Positions 1 to 12,700 of a DNA stretch of 64,000 nt are shown here, piece after piece. Within the stretch, counting starts at the first letter, position 1, and the number at the start of each line of letters is the position of its first letter. The stretch covers positions 2,645,517-2,709,516 of the forward strand of contig NC_135552.1 of assembly GCF_964340395.1 (NCBI RefSeq), read 5' to 3'. The translations under genes and the position numbers were made by a program. The stretch is from Glandiceps talaboti. Its lineage: Eukaryota; Hemichordata; Enteropneusta; Spengelidae. Below the pieces are notes generated by a model. That model saw only the letters and a list, made by a program, of their open reading frames with translations. It had not been told where the DNA came from and made no database searches.

Positions 1-33
1 TATGTATTGTATTTTTCTTACTTGTTATTGTAG

Positions 34-248
34 GTTAATGTGCAATGGTTGGAACCACTACTAGAGAGAATTGAGGCTGACAGACACACCGTAGTGTGTC
101 CTATAATTGATATCATTAATGCAGATACCTTTGATTACCAATCATCACCTTTAGTACGTGGTGGTTTTAATTGGGGATTGCACTTCAAGTGGGATACTAT
201 ACCATCAAGTCAATTTAAAGGTAAAGAAGATTACATCAAACCAGTCAG
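34..248 (+). CDS. GALNT11: GALNT11-like exon a (first visible)
   Basis: The acceptor is a pyrimidine-rich tract ending in TAG at 31-33. The donor is CAG|GTCAGT at 248/249. The exon reads from [19 protein letters not shown] through the [10 protein letters not shown] segment of the catalytic domain and leaves phase 2. An upstream exon must exist because the reading frame is open at the acceptor and no start is present. Confidence 0.92.
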
Positions 249-3200
249 GTCAGTACTTGTCATCTCTTTGTTCTCTTAGTAAACTGTAAAAATCTGACAC
301 TGTAACATACAGTGTGTACAAACCACCAGACAAATTGATGCATCTTAAAGGATATAAGTTTGGAATCTGCAGGTTGCAGGTTGTGGAGTCATGATGGTCG
401 AATAGTTAGAGTGGCTGGCTTGGAATCTACAGGTTGCAGGTTCGAGCTCCATTGCTGCTGTTTGGTTCTGAATGGCTAAAGTCCTTGAGCAAGATTTGAA
501 CCACAGTTGTACCACAGTCAACCCAGCTGTATAATTGGGGACCTGATAGGATAGAGGTTGCAATGTCAATGCTTTAATCCTATGCACTTATAAAGGCTGC
601 AATGAATTGTATGCTCCCCAGTGATTTGAGGAAGTATAAAGGGTCATTGTATCGCTATAGATCAATGCCAGGGATAATAATTGTAAAGCACTTTGAGCAC
701 AAAGTGGGAAAGCACTGTATAAAAACTAACATAATTATTATAAACATTGGCATGATAATGAAGAAATCAAACTTTAATTTATATTTTTGTTTTGTTTCCC
801 TTTTTTCAGTTCCCCTACCATGGCAGGTGGATTATTTGCAATGGATCGAAAGTATTTTCATGAATTAGGTGCCTATGATGAAGGAATGGATATATGGGGT
901 GGAGAAAACTTAGAAATTTCATTTCGAGTAAGTACCGGGTATAGTCAGAATTTGTTTGTAACAAAGGGCCTGGATAGGATAACGATAGGAGTTTTAAGAT
1001 GATTCTGATAACATGATTGAAGGAAAATTATTAACAGCATGATGACTTGTATTTATAAATGTAGAATGAGCCTCGCTTATTTTGGAGTTCTGGGCATGTA
1101 TGTGCACATCCCCAGTGAAAGAACATCTATCACTTCTGGTATAAACATGTCTAGTTTTCAAGTCCATCATGCATCTAAACTAAAAATGTACCCATTCCAT
1201 TTCAAAGTTTAGCCATAATGTAAAATTACATGTAGCCACATCTTCTGTTGCTTTTGTAGCTCGATTATGAGCTAAATCCATCTATTTCATGGTACATTGA
1301 TAATAAAAGGACATATCTCTAGAATGGACAATGAATGGAGCGACGACCCGCACAAACTCAAAATTGATCTGCAATCTGGTCGTTCTCGTACTCCCTGCCC
1401 TGTCTGAATGAATTCACGAGTCAAACATAACCCCAACCTATTTTAATTTTGTTGCTTTGAGGTATGTATTTAGACAAGAGTGAAACTACATTTTGTATGT
1501 AGCAGTACTACATCTACGAAAACAGATCCAGGGGCTTTTGTAGCTATTAAAAGCATTCTGTGACCTGAAATAAATACGAGTGTGGTCAGCCAAATACGAA
1601 TGTCTATTTGGGTCTCCCGTTATATTGTTTTCATGTTGACCCCCTGATTGTTGTGACTGCAAAGTTGAATACGTACGAATATCTCTCCAAAGCATCCAAT
1701 TTTTCTATTGAACTACCGATCGAATTCAGAAGTAGACACGAAAAAAGTACAATTTCACCATCACAGTCCACCTCTCTCCCGAGACCTTTCTATCGTATTT
1801 GTTGTAATTCAGCAGCGGAAGTATTTTATATTGCACAGTCAAATGTAGTCTAATACTCTCCTTCATGGAACCTCCGGATCTCTCTTTACAAATGTGAAAG
1901 ATAAAATGAAGAAAACTTGAAGGTAAGTTTCAAACTTTCTGATTGATTGTTAAGCACACTATGTGGTGTATTACACATGCTACATGTATGTGTGTACACT
2001 TGTGGAGTGACTGTAGTACACTAGTGACGATCGTATCAACTTTGCAAGAGCCAATATCTACTTTAGACAGAATGGCATCTAATCAATTATTATCAAGCGA
2101 AACCTCAAATTGTGGAAAGTTTAGAAGTTATTGTATTTTTAAAACGTGCACATTGATTATTACCGACACATTGGAACATGATCAAATGACAGCCATTTTT
2201 TTTTCATTCAACGGACATGTACATTCCACTCGGGAAACAAACAACATTGAATATGGGGAGGGTTGATGAAGAGAAAACGTGCCAAAAATGAATACGTATC
2301 GGCTGTCACATGTGTCATACACATACGTACTACAAACCTCTGCTACAAACAATCTTATTAGACATGGTTTAGAGTGCATAGTTTTGACATGAAATGTCTG
2401 TGGTCTCTTCCTTGAAATTTTGCAATTGTAACTTTAATAATTGTGGCGTTATTTATTCATTTTTAATTTTGTTTATAAAATTTATTTTTAATTTTGTTTC
2501 TTTTAGTTTTTTTCTTGGCTCTTCTGGGTTTAGCATGCAAAGATCATGAGATTGCATAGAGAGATTTAGACAACATTTCCCACTAGCATGAAAATTCTTT
2601 TTTTGGCTGCTATATTTTAACTATAGGTTAAAAATGCTTTTTTTTTCACTTTATGAATACTAGCCTGATAATTTTGTTTTGTCTATCATACAGTTTTGTT
2701 AGGAGACCTTGCTTTCCACATGTAGATGTAATTCTTCAGTTACAACATTTAAAATTGCAATTTTGTAGTTTATGAACCTTATAAATCTGCTCACTAACTG
2801 AAAGATTCAACAGCTTTTTGCAAATTTACAAAATAAACATCATTTAGGTTTACCATTTTGTTTGTGTTGATGGGATGATGTTCTGTTCATGTGTGAATAA
2901 TATAGCCATATCTCCAGTGTCACTGCTTCAAGTAAATGTATGAGATAAACTTTAAATATTATTATAAGTATTTTATTTCACTGACAGAAAGTTAACTTTG
3001 TGAACTAATTTCATATCATAATAAAGTTACCAACTAATTATTAATTAAATGTCTGTTATGTTTTATTTTCTATTCAGGGCTTACACATGTACAAATGCTG
3101 ACAAATTCCACTGCAAGAAATGGACTGAAAGTGATGTGTCAGATGTGATGTTTTTGGTGACAACCCACTAGTGGTGATAATTGTATTAGCCCACAAAGCT

Positions 3201-6200
3201 TGCAACAGCTAATGCCAGGCCAATATTGAGATGTCAGCAATCTACCACTACCTAACCAGTGTGTGAACTTAAGGGAAAATGACTACTGGTCATAAGGACC
3301 GACATGTAGCAAATGTTGCTGGTCCTCAAGGAAAACTGCTGGTCCATATTCAATGCAGTTCACGATCACGACCTGTATCTACATCTCCCCCCCCCCCCCC
3401 CCCCCCCCACTTTGAGATCAAATGATTTTGAACTTTAATATGATACAACATATCTTTAGATATACTAATTAAAAGTAAAAAAGAGTACAACGAATTGTTT
3501 ACTATCCACTATTTTTTCACCAATCTGTTCTTACAATTGAAAATTTCCACTCGCAGAGTCAAAAATACAACTTGGAAATAAACTTGGAAGTAAAGAGACT
3601 ATGAATATTCATTCTCGCATAATCTGTTCCTATAGACTATAGTGGTCTGAGACTGAATGTATTCATTCCACCATAGAAATACAGATCCATAGATTGTAGA
3701 TAATATGGGTGAATGAATGAATCAATAAATCTACATTATCTGCAATCTCTAAGAGCTCACAGTCCTCTCCTTCCTCACTGTACGATTCACTAAATTCTGA
3801 ATCACACAATCCAAAGTCAGATTCATCGTCTGTGTCAACAGCTAATGTAGCTTTCCCACCCTTAGTGAACTTAGACCACAAATTCATCATAGCAGAAAGT
3901 TTTATCTCATAACTATCCCTCTTGAAAACTGTGTATTCGCTTTATTTCAATTTCCATCCACACAGTGACACAAGGCGGCTGCGCCTTCCTTCAGTCTTTA
4001 CAAATACGTACTTAAGCCCACCCCGGCCCATGAAGCAATACCTGCATACCCTAGCTACCCGTGTATTGAGTTATCGTCTCTGACTGTTTGTGTAAGAAAT
4101 CTGACCATGACGAAGAGAACTATGGCTAATCATGTCTTACAGTGCGAGTTTTTTGATGTTGGCACGTGATATGGTAACTGTACTGTAATGTGTCATCCAC
4201 TATATGTACCCGTGTTTGGCATGATGCAGTATTTTTCCAGATACAACAAAGGCAACAAAAATGCAACATTTCTAAGTTTATACGTTGATTACAACATACA
4301 GGACATACATTATCATATGCATCAAATTGAAAGCAATCAGACTACGCATTTTTTTTTACATTTTTATCGCACTGAAGATATCTTACAAAGTGTACCTGCC
4401 TTCTTTATTAGTTAAACCACCATAGAGTAGTTTATATGTTTTTCGTCACTTTCTTTGGTCATGGCCACACACATGGGGAACTCCGGTAAATCGATCGGGA
4501 AACCCGCTAACATTTACCGGCTTTAATACCAGCCTTTAAAAAATAGTGTCTGTTTCATCTTCTTCTTCGGAAGCTCATTGCCGCCTTCTAAATATCGCCA
4601 CATACTTTATAAATACGACGTGGAACTGTCTCAAACACGTTACATTTTTGTAAAAGTTTCATACACTTCGAACAGTAAACTTTACAACAGTGATTACTAT
4701 ATGGCGGAAAATAGACACATGCGCCGAATGCGTAAAATGAGTCTGAATGTCTAAGGCGTTCAGATTAGTCAAGACACGAATAATAAGAGAAATTCAGCCA
4801 ATCATGTGTTTGCTAACAGGATTTCATAAAGTAAATGCTGTATGCTACGTCATTTGCAGACATGATATCAACATTGACAACAACATATAGTGAGCTAGCT
4901 CTGTGTCGCTTGACTTGAACGAGATGTCGAGAGTAAAATAGGTAACACAAGATCATATTCATGTAGGTGAAATTGGATCTATCTTTGAATAAATGTTATT
5001 ATTCACTCCAAATTTCAATCGGTCACAAGGACCGATATGTTGTTCTAATTCTGAAAATCTGTCGGTCCGAACGGAAATCTGTTGGTCTCGGGCTGAAGGA
5101 CCGGCGTTAATTTCGCACGCTGTACCTAACCCAGTAAACATGAAGATTACATCTTCTTCCGAGTGTCTAAGAAATTTTTTTTTATACACTTTGCTGGTTC
5201 AAATTCACAAAGTAAAGATCAATTTAGAAACCAGTACACCACTCTCTCCAGAGGAATGTGTACACAAATGTTATTGTTACTGAAAAAGTACAGCCATTGA
5301 TTTATAGATCCTTGTTGATGAAAGTGATCAACAGTGGTAATGAGAATCACACCTTCTGGATACCATTCATTTCTGTAAGACTGTTCTCATATAAAAAATG
5401 CCAGCTAGTGTTACTAAATAACTTATGGATTGTGTTCCGTGCGTGCGTGCATGTGTGCGTCCATCCGTTCGTCCGTCTGTCCAGAGCCGTTTCTTGGAGA
5501 TGCCTGAACCGATTTTTTTCAAACTTGGTACAGGGGCAACATACAATGGCAACATATAATGGCATACATATACACGTCAATTTGTTTCATGATACGATCC
5601 AATATAGCAGCCTAGCAGCCATTTTGTTGGCGCAGTTTTCATGTCCAAAGCCATAACTCAGACATGCTTGAACAGGTCTGACAGCATAAACTGCCAGTTC
5701 CTTAAAACCTAATCATAGTGGGGATATGTCATTCTCAATGACTTGTTTTCTTACTGTATTACATAATTCATACACCTAAGTGAAGGCAATGTGTCTTTTA
5801 TGGATGTTGTCAATATATGTGTCCTAATGTTGCTTAGATTATGTAACATGATACATGCTTTCTATGCTGTGATGTTGAATTCAGAATATAACAGTACTGA
5901 AATTTGTGTTAGTTAGTTCATGGTTAAAAAAATAGTCATGCCATTGTTTGGATATTTATGTAAGTTTAGATATAAATATGGCTGAGATTTGAACGTATCT
6001 GAGTTTTAGCAATAACTCATCTATTTGATGAAATTAGAAGACAAAGTTATCCTCACTTTCATAAAAAGCTGTCATGTTTTCTAGTTGTTTTTAATGTTAA
6101 TAAATATTACTTTCTATTTATTATAATTTGCTGATGGTTGCTAATTTGTATTTTGATTGATTGCTTGTGTGTTCATTGTCTGTATATCAACACAGACACA

Positions 6201-6712
6201 TTATGGTTTTGTAAATGATCAACTGCTTCTCCATCAGAATTCAGTTGCAAAGAGCATACTCCATGTTTAATAGTTAGCAAAGTCTTACATCTTTTCATTA
6301 CATTACTAGCTGAGACAGGAATAGTTCTCATTTATGTATACACTACAAACACATCAATCATGACAGAAAAGTGGAGATAAACTACCATGGTATTGATTGA
6401 GATGGTCTTGATTGTAAGTTCTATTCATTTCTATACAAACTGCTTGCCTGAATAATATTACAAAAATATTATAATGTCACATCCAAAAATAAAATAAAAT
6501 ATAAGTAGTTTGTTGAAATAAGGAAACAATGAAATTAACTTGAAGCAAAACTGAAATCTGAAAAAAAGGAATAAAAATGGTCTTTGAATGATTGGATCAA
6601 ATCAAGTCTTGGTTTGTGTACTTTGACTGCTGTAGCCTTTGCCTATTCAGGTTTTACTGCATTCTCTCAGGTTGCAAGGCAGATTGGTGGTGATGCACAT
6701 ACATACATACAT

Positions 6713-6779
<67 letters not shown>

Positions 6780-9700
6780 TATATATAATTACATACATAC
6801 ATACATACATAATGCTTTGTTATGTTATGGTTGTTTGATCCATACCTCCAGTAATTGTAATAGGGGAAGTCATCTTGGTTCTTGCAGGGTGTATGTTTCA
6901 TGTTTTCTTTTTATAGTAACTATAGTTACACACATTTATAGTTTTCCAACCAAATCTCATATGAGGAGGGAGCATTTGTTACATCAACGATTACCACTAT
7001 TTACTGTTTCCATGGCAACCAATGTGACAACAAGATACCATAAATACCCATTGAAATACATTGGAATGCATTGTAACCATGCAACTTTGATGTAAAACTG
7101 TTTTTATGGCGACCCCCAATTTTTTTTCATTTAGTTGATTGGCATGATTAGATTTATCTTTCATCAAATTATTTTTAAAAAGTTAAAACGGGGAAATAGC
7201 AAAAAAAATTTAAACAATATTTAAAATTTTCTTTTTCTTTTTTTATTGTTAATCTTGAAATAAAACACAAATATTCCTATTATTTGAAATGAATGTAAGC
7301 ACCATATTATTGTTGTATGAAACACAAAGTGAATTCTATAAAAAACAACAACATTGTATTCACCAAGTGTACTTCTATATTCAATGGCATGGCTAAGTAT
7401 AGACTCCCTCGGAGCTTCGCTTTACTAAAATTAAAGCTAAACGAATTATTTTGTATGTAACGATACCAACTATATAACCATACTCGAATATCCTTGTACT
7501 GTGCACCCGCATCGACCATGATAGAGATAACCAATTGTTGACTTGTGACTGCGACACTCCGTGTTTTTGTGAAGCCCATCAGTGATATGCAAATTAGGTC
7601 TAAAATGTGTCTTTTTTGTAAAAATTATATAGTTCCAAACTTATAACTGCGCAGATTGGGTTGACATTGAATGGGGTGCATCTGGGGATGTGTAGATGAA
7701 GCAGTATTCATAATGTCATGATCCCATCAGTGATATGCAAATTAGGTAAAACAATCTCAATTTTGGTTAAAAACTTATATCTTGAAACTGCATGGTAAAT
7801 GGGTTAAAACTTGGTGAGGATGTTTCTGGCGGTATTATTCTGCAGTTATTGTTGAAAATATTTCAACATAATTGGCCCTATGTTAACTATGCAGGCTCCA
7901 AAATTCATGTAGTTTCATTTAATCAATAAGGGACACATCATGTATAATAGGCTAGCTATAGCTCAGAATTTTGCATTCCAACAATGTGTTTAGGACCAAA
8001 AATCTATAGTTTTGCCCTTATGAGAGGCATTTGGTTTAAATCTGATTATTTTAGAGGGGCATACTATCATATGTAAACACCAAAGTCAATTGCAAACATT
8101 CAACATAATGCTATCCCAGAAGATAAATGTTGACAACTTCTAAAATGTAACCACAAAAGATCTCATTTACATTTCATTACTTTAACAGTGATACCTACAT
8201 GTAACCTTCATACACAGTTTGTTTTTTCTCATTGAAAACAGATATGGCAGTGTGGAGGTAAATTAGAAATAATTCCGTGTTCCAGGGTGGGACATGTTTT
8301 TAGAAAACGCCGGCCATACGGCAATCCTACGGGTGAAGACACAATGTCAAAAAATTCTCTTCGAGTTGCCCATGTATGGATGGATGACTACAAGGTAAGT
8401 GTATCATTATTATAGTCACATTAGAAAGTAGTTTTAAAATGTCCAAATTGTTTTTGTATGTGTACATTGTATTGAAAACTTGAAGGTTCAGTACATAATA
8501 GTAATAACATGATAACAATATTCTGATTTCATTCACATCAAAATTCAGAAATTCAGATATGGTCTATTTTGTGCAGTGCCCTTGTGCTGTTACAGTATGT
8601 TATTAAAAGCAGGAGGAAACTGGAGTACCCATTTTGGTAAACATACATGTAGAGTGCTTATACAAGAGGGCGCCATGTTACCCTTACCTTGTTCAGATAA
8701 AATATAGAAATTACAAAAGGGCTCAGTACCCCTGTTACCTTGTTCAGAGAGAACACAGAAATTACAAGAGGGCTCAGTACCCCTGTTACCTTGTTCAGAG
8801 AGAATATCGCACAATTTATGACTGTGAATTATTAAAACCCATTAGAAAATTACAAAAGGGCTCAGTACCCCTGTTACCTTGTTCAGAGAGAACACAGAAA
8901 TTACAAGAGGGCTCAGTACCCCTGTTACCTTGTTCAGAGAGAATATCGCACAATTTATGACTGTGAATTATTAAAACCCATTAGAAAATTATCATTAGCT
9001 GATTAACAGCATAGATTTTACATGTACATCAAAGGATTTTGATTTGTTGATATTTGTATTCATGAAATTGTGTAATTTATCTTGTATTTATAGGAGTACT
9101 ATTTTCAAATACGACCTGATGCCAAGAATAGGGGCTTTGGGGATATTAGTAATCGAGTCGAACTACGCCAACAATTGCAATGCAAATCTTTTAAATGGTA
9201 CTTGGATAATGTTTATCCAGAATTGAAATTGCCAAATCAAAAAGGGCCATCAGCCATAGAAGTAGCCCAGGGAAGAAAACCAAAGAAAGCCAGTGTAAAG
9301 AGGAGAGGAAGGGTATGGCTTTATCATGTTTCTAATGTTTGTGTGTATTTCAAAAACTGTATCATAACCCTAAGAATGTCATGTACATGTATGTATAAAG
9401 TATGACATTGCAAACCCATATACCCAGTATTTGCCCCCCTTATACATTTACACTCAAGGGTCACACAAACTGAAAGGGGAAATATGTAATTTTCAGTCCC
9501 ATGCACATTTTACTGATTCAAACATTGTAGTTCATGTTAAAGTTCTTGAAACATTGGCAGGAATATAGGAATTAACATATTGTGTTAAAATGTAATAATT
9601 GCAATATGTTTTGATAGTGGAAAGACTTCATTGGCTGCAGGGCCAGTCTACACTCTCATAAATGGTTAGGTACGTGTAGTGTATACACTACCATCACATT

Positions 9701-12700
9701 CTTAGGGTGAAAATCACTGAGTGAATAACCTTGACAGAATTGTCAAAAATCACTTAGTTTCACTGTCAGTTATGCAGTCTGGGGTAATTCTGTAGAAAGA
9801 TTTCCTTGCCAGTACAAGAACAATACTGTAATACTAGGATCATACATGGTAGATACATGTATGCAGTATTTAATATGAAATGATGCAACTTGGAACTATG
9901 ATTGTTTTTAGCCCCCAGAAGGGGGGTATTATTACAATGGTCTCTGTCCATCTATCCGTCTGTCAGTCCGTCTGTAATATGTCATTTCTTAGTCATGCAA
10001 TATCCAATTTCTTTCAAACCTGACACAGGTGACATATCATGTGGGACATCTGCACATCAATGTCTGCTATTCAAGTGTCTACCCCAGATTGTCAGATGCA
10101 AGCTATCTTTGGAGAGCTTGACTTTGACCTTCTGGGTATATCTGGTATGAGTGCTTCCATGGTGCTCTGCTTTTCAACCATCTTGGTTCATACACACAGC
10201 TTTCTCTAAAACATTGCAAAAAGAGTGGATTGGTCCAAGATCTATGCCCATATTTGGAGATTAAAGTCATACATTAAATGATTTTGTGAATAGATGATGT
10301 AATTGATGCCATCAACAAAATTTATCCTGGCATGTACCCGGTACACTAGAATGTCTACTAGACCATGTTACAGCAAATACTAATCATTATAAACACATAA
10401 TGGGTCTTTTCAACATTTGTCTGACTTATATCCTGCATTTTTCACTTGAAATCAATTATATTGTATTTTATAACTTGTCTGTCTAGTAATTCTATGGTGT
10501 GTTTAAATACTTTCACCTAGAAACATCACATTCAGTATTTCTGTGGTTTTTATTCTAATGTCTTTTGTTACTTGAATCCATTGTGTAATTGTATTTAATA
10601 TGATAACTAATCTGTCTGGTAACTCTACAGTCAATACTGTCACCTAGATACAATTTATTTCTGTAGCTTTTATTCCAGTGTATTTGATAGCTTTGTCTGT
10701 CTAGTAATTCTATGTGTCTGAATTCTTTCACCTAGATACAACATATACAATCAGGCCTATGCTTGTCATCACAGCAGGACTATACAGTGAAAGGTAGTCT
10801 GGCCATTCTTATTGACTGCCTTGATGAAGACAAAGCTCTGGTAAGTCACAGTGTGTTATCACATACATGTACTAAAGGTAGATATTTACCCTACTACAAA
10901 ATACAGCAACATTTTGGTCTGCAGCTGATTTCCAAAGATCATGTTGTGCACATTCTTATTGACTGCCTTGATGAAGACAAAGCCCTGGTAAGTCACAGTA
11001 TGTAATCACATACATGTACTAAAGGTAGATATTTACCCTACTACAAAATACAGCAACATTTTGGTCTGCAGCTGATTTCCAAAGATCATGTTGTGCACAT
11101 TATTAACTCTAGTGTAGTGTTGATGAATACATGGTATACATGTACTTTCTTTCCTGCATTGAAAAAAAAATCAGGTTTACAATACTGTATTTTTACTACT
11201 ATCTTCTTTATGAAAATGAAAGGAAAGGAGGAATTTAGGCAGGTTTGTGTCTTTGTGTAGTTGTGGATAAAATGACCTGCCATTCTTTTATGAAAAAAAG
11301 AGAATAATGAAATTTAAAAAACAAAAAATTCTCATTAACAAATAAAGGGAAAGTAATTGATACAAACTGTTGTACATGTAAAATTGATTTCATGAAATCA
11401 AGAAAGCCATTCAATAAATACACTTTACTTTTCATGGTGGTGTTGTTTTCAAGAGATTTATAATAATTTATGCAACAAATACCCCAATGTTAGATACTGC
11501 ATGTATATTAATTTCATCTATGTCTGTTTTCAAACGGAAATTAGATTCAAATTCTTGGCCATGGATGAGGAGGATTGTTTTAGTAATTCTATGGTGTGTT
11601 TAAATACTTTCACCTAGAAACATCACATTCAGTATTTGTGTGGTTTTTATTGTAATGTCTTTTGTTACTTGAATCCATTGTGTAATTGTATTTAATATGA
11701 TAACTAATCTGTCCTTGTCAGTTTAACCTTTTTAAACACTGTCAAGTAAACTACATTGGGGGGGAGGGGGGGGGGGTTCTCTGTCTTCTATGGAGACTTT
11801 TTAATTCATAAAACTTATTTATCATGGCTTCCTTTGTGAAAATCGATGTGAAACAACATATTCCAAGTCCTTGTTTAGTGTAAAACCTTTGTTATTATAC
11901 AAATTATTTACAATTTTTGTGAGTAGCTCTTTGCAATGTATTGAGTTACAAAACACAGACTTTGACAATGTTTTTTTCACATTGATTTTTCAAGTAGGAA
12001 GCCATGATAAAATAACAATATATTCTTCATCAGTATGGCCTCTTTAAATCACTTAAAATAAAATTGAAATAACAGGTTTCCAAGAAAAGACTACTAAAAA
12101 CAATAATGAGTGATTCTTATTTTCATGTATTATTTTAGTATTCAGAAGTTCTTTTTTAATAAATGATTGCCACTTATGACCTGTTTGTCCATAACTATTT
12201 GCAGCTTTGGTCTGAGACTGAAGACAATGAATTTCTCTTGAAAGATATGCTATGTCTTGATATGCCAGAAGCTGATAGTAATGCATACCCTAGGTTAATG
12301 AAATGTCATGGATCAGGAGGGTCACAAGACTGGAGAATGAATGAAATGGTAAGGAAAAGAGTACTTTTCTCCCTCAAAGCATAAAACCATAACAGACGAT
12401 CGCACAATGTGGCACAAGCTTATTGATAGGTCAACCCCCCCCCCCCTGTAAATGAATAGGTCTAGAATCTAAATTGATTTTAAGGATTTTAGGTGACAAA
12501 TCATATGGTATGATATGAAATATGATATGATATGATATGATAATATGTGATATGATTTATGATGTGATAATGATATATATAATATGATATATGGAATATA
12601 TAATGTGATATATGATATGATGAGATGTGATAATATGATATATTGAATGTATGATGTGATATGATATATGGAATATAATGTGATATGATATATGAAATGC

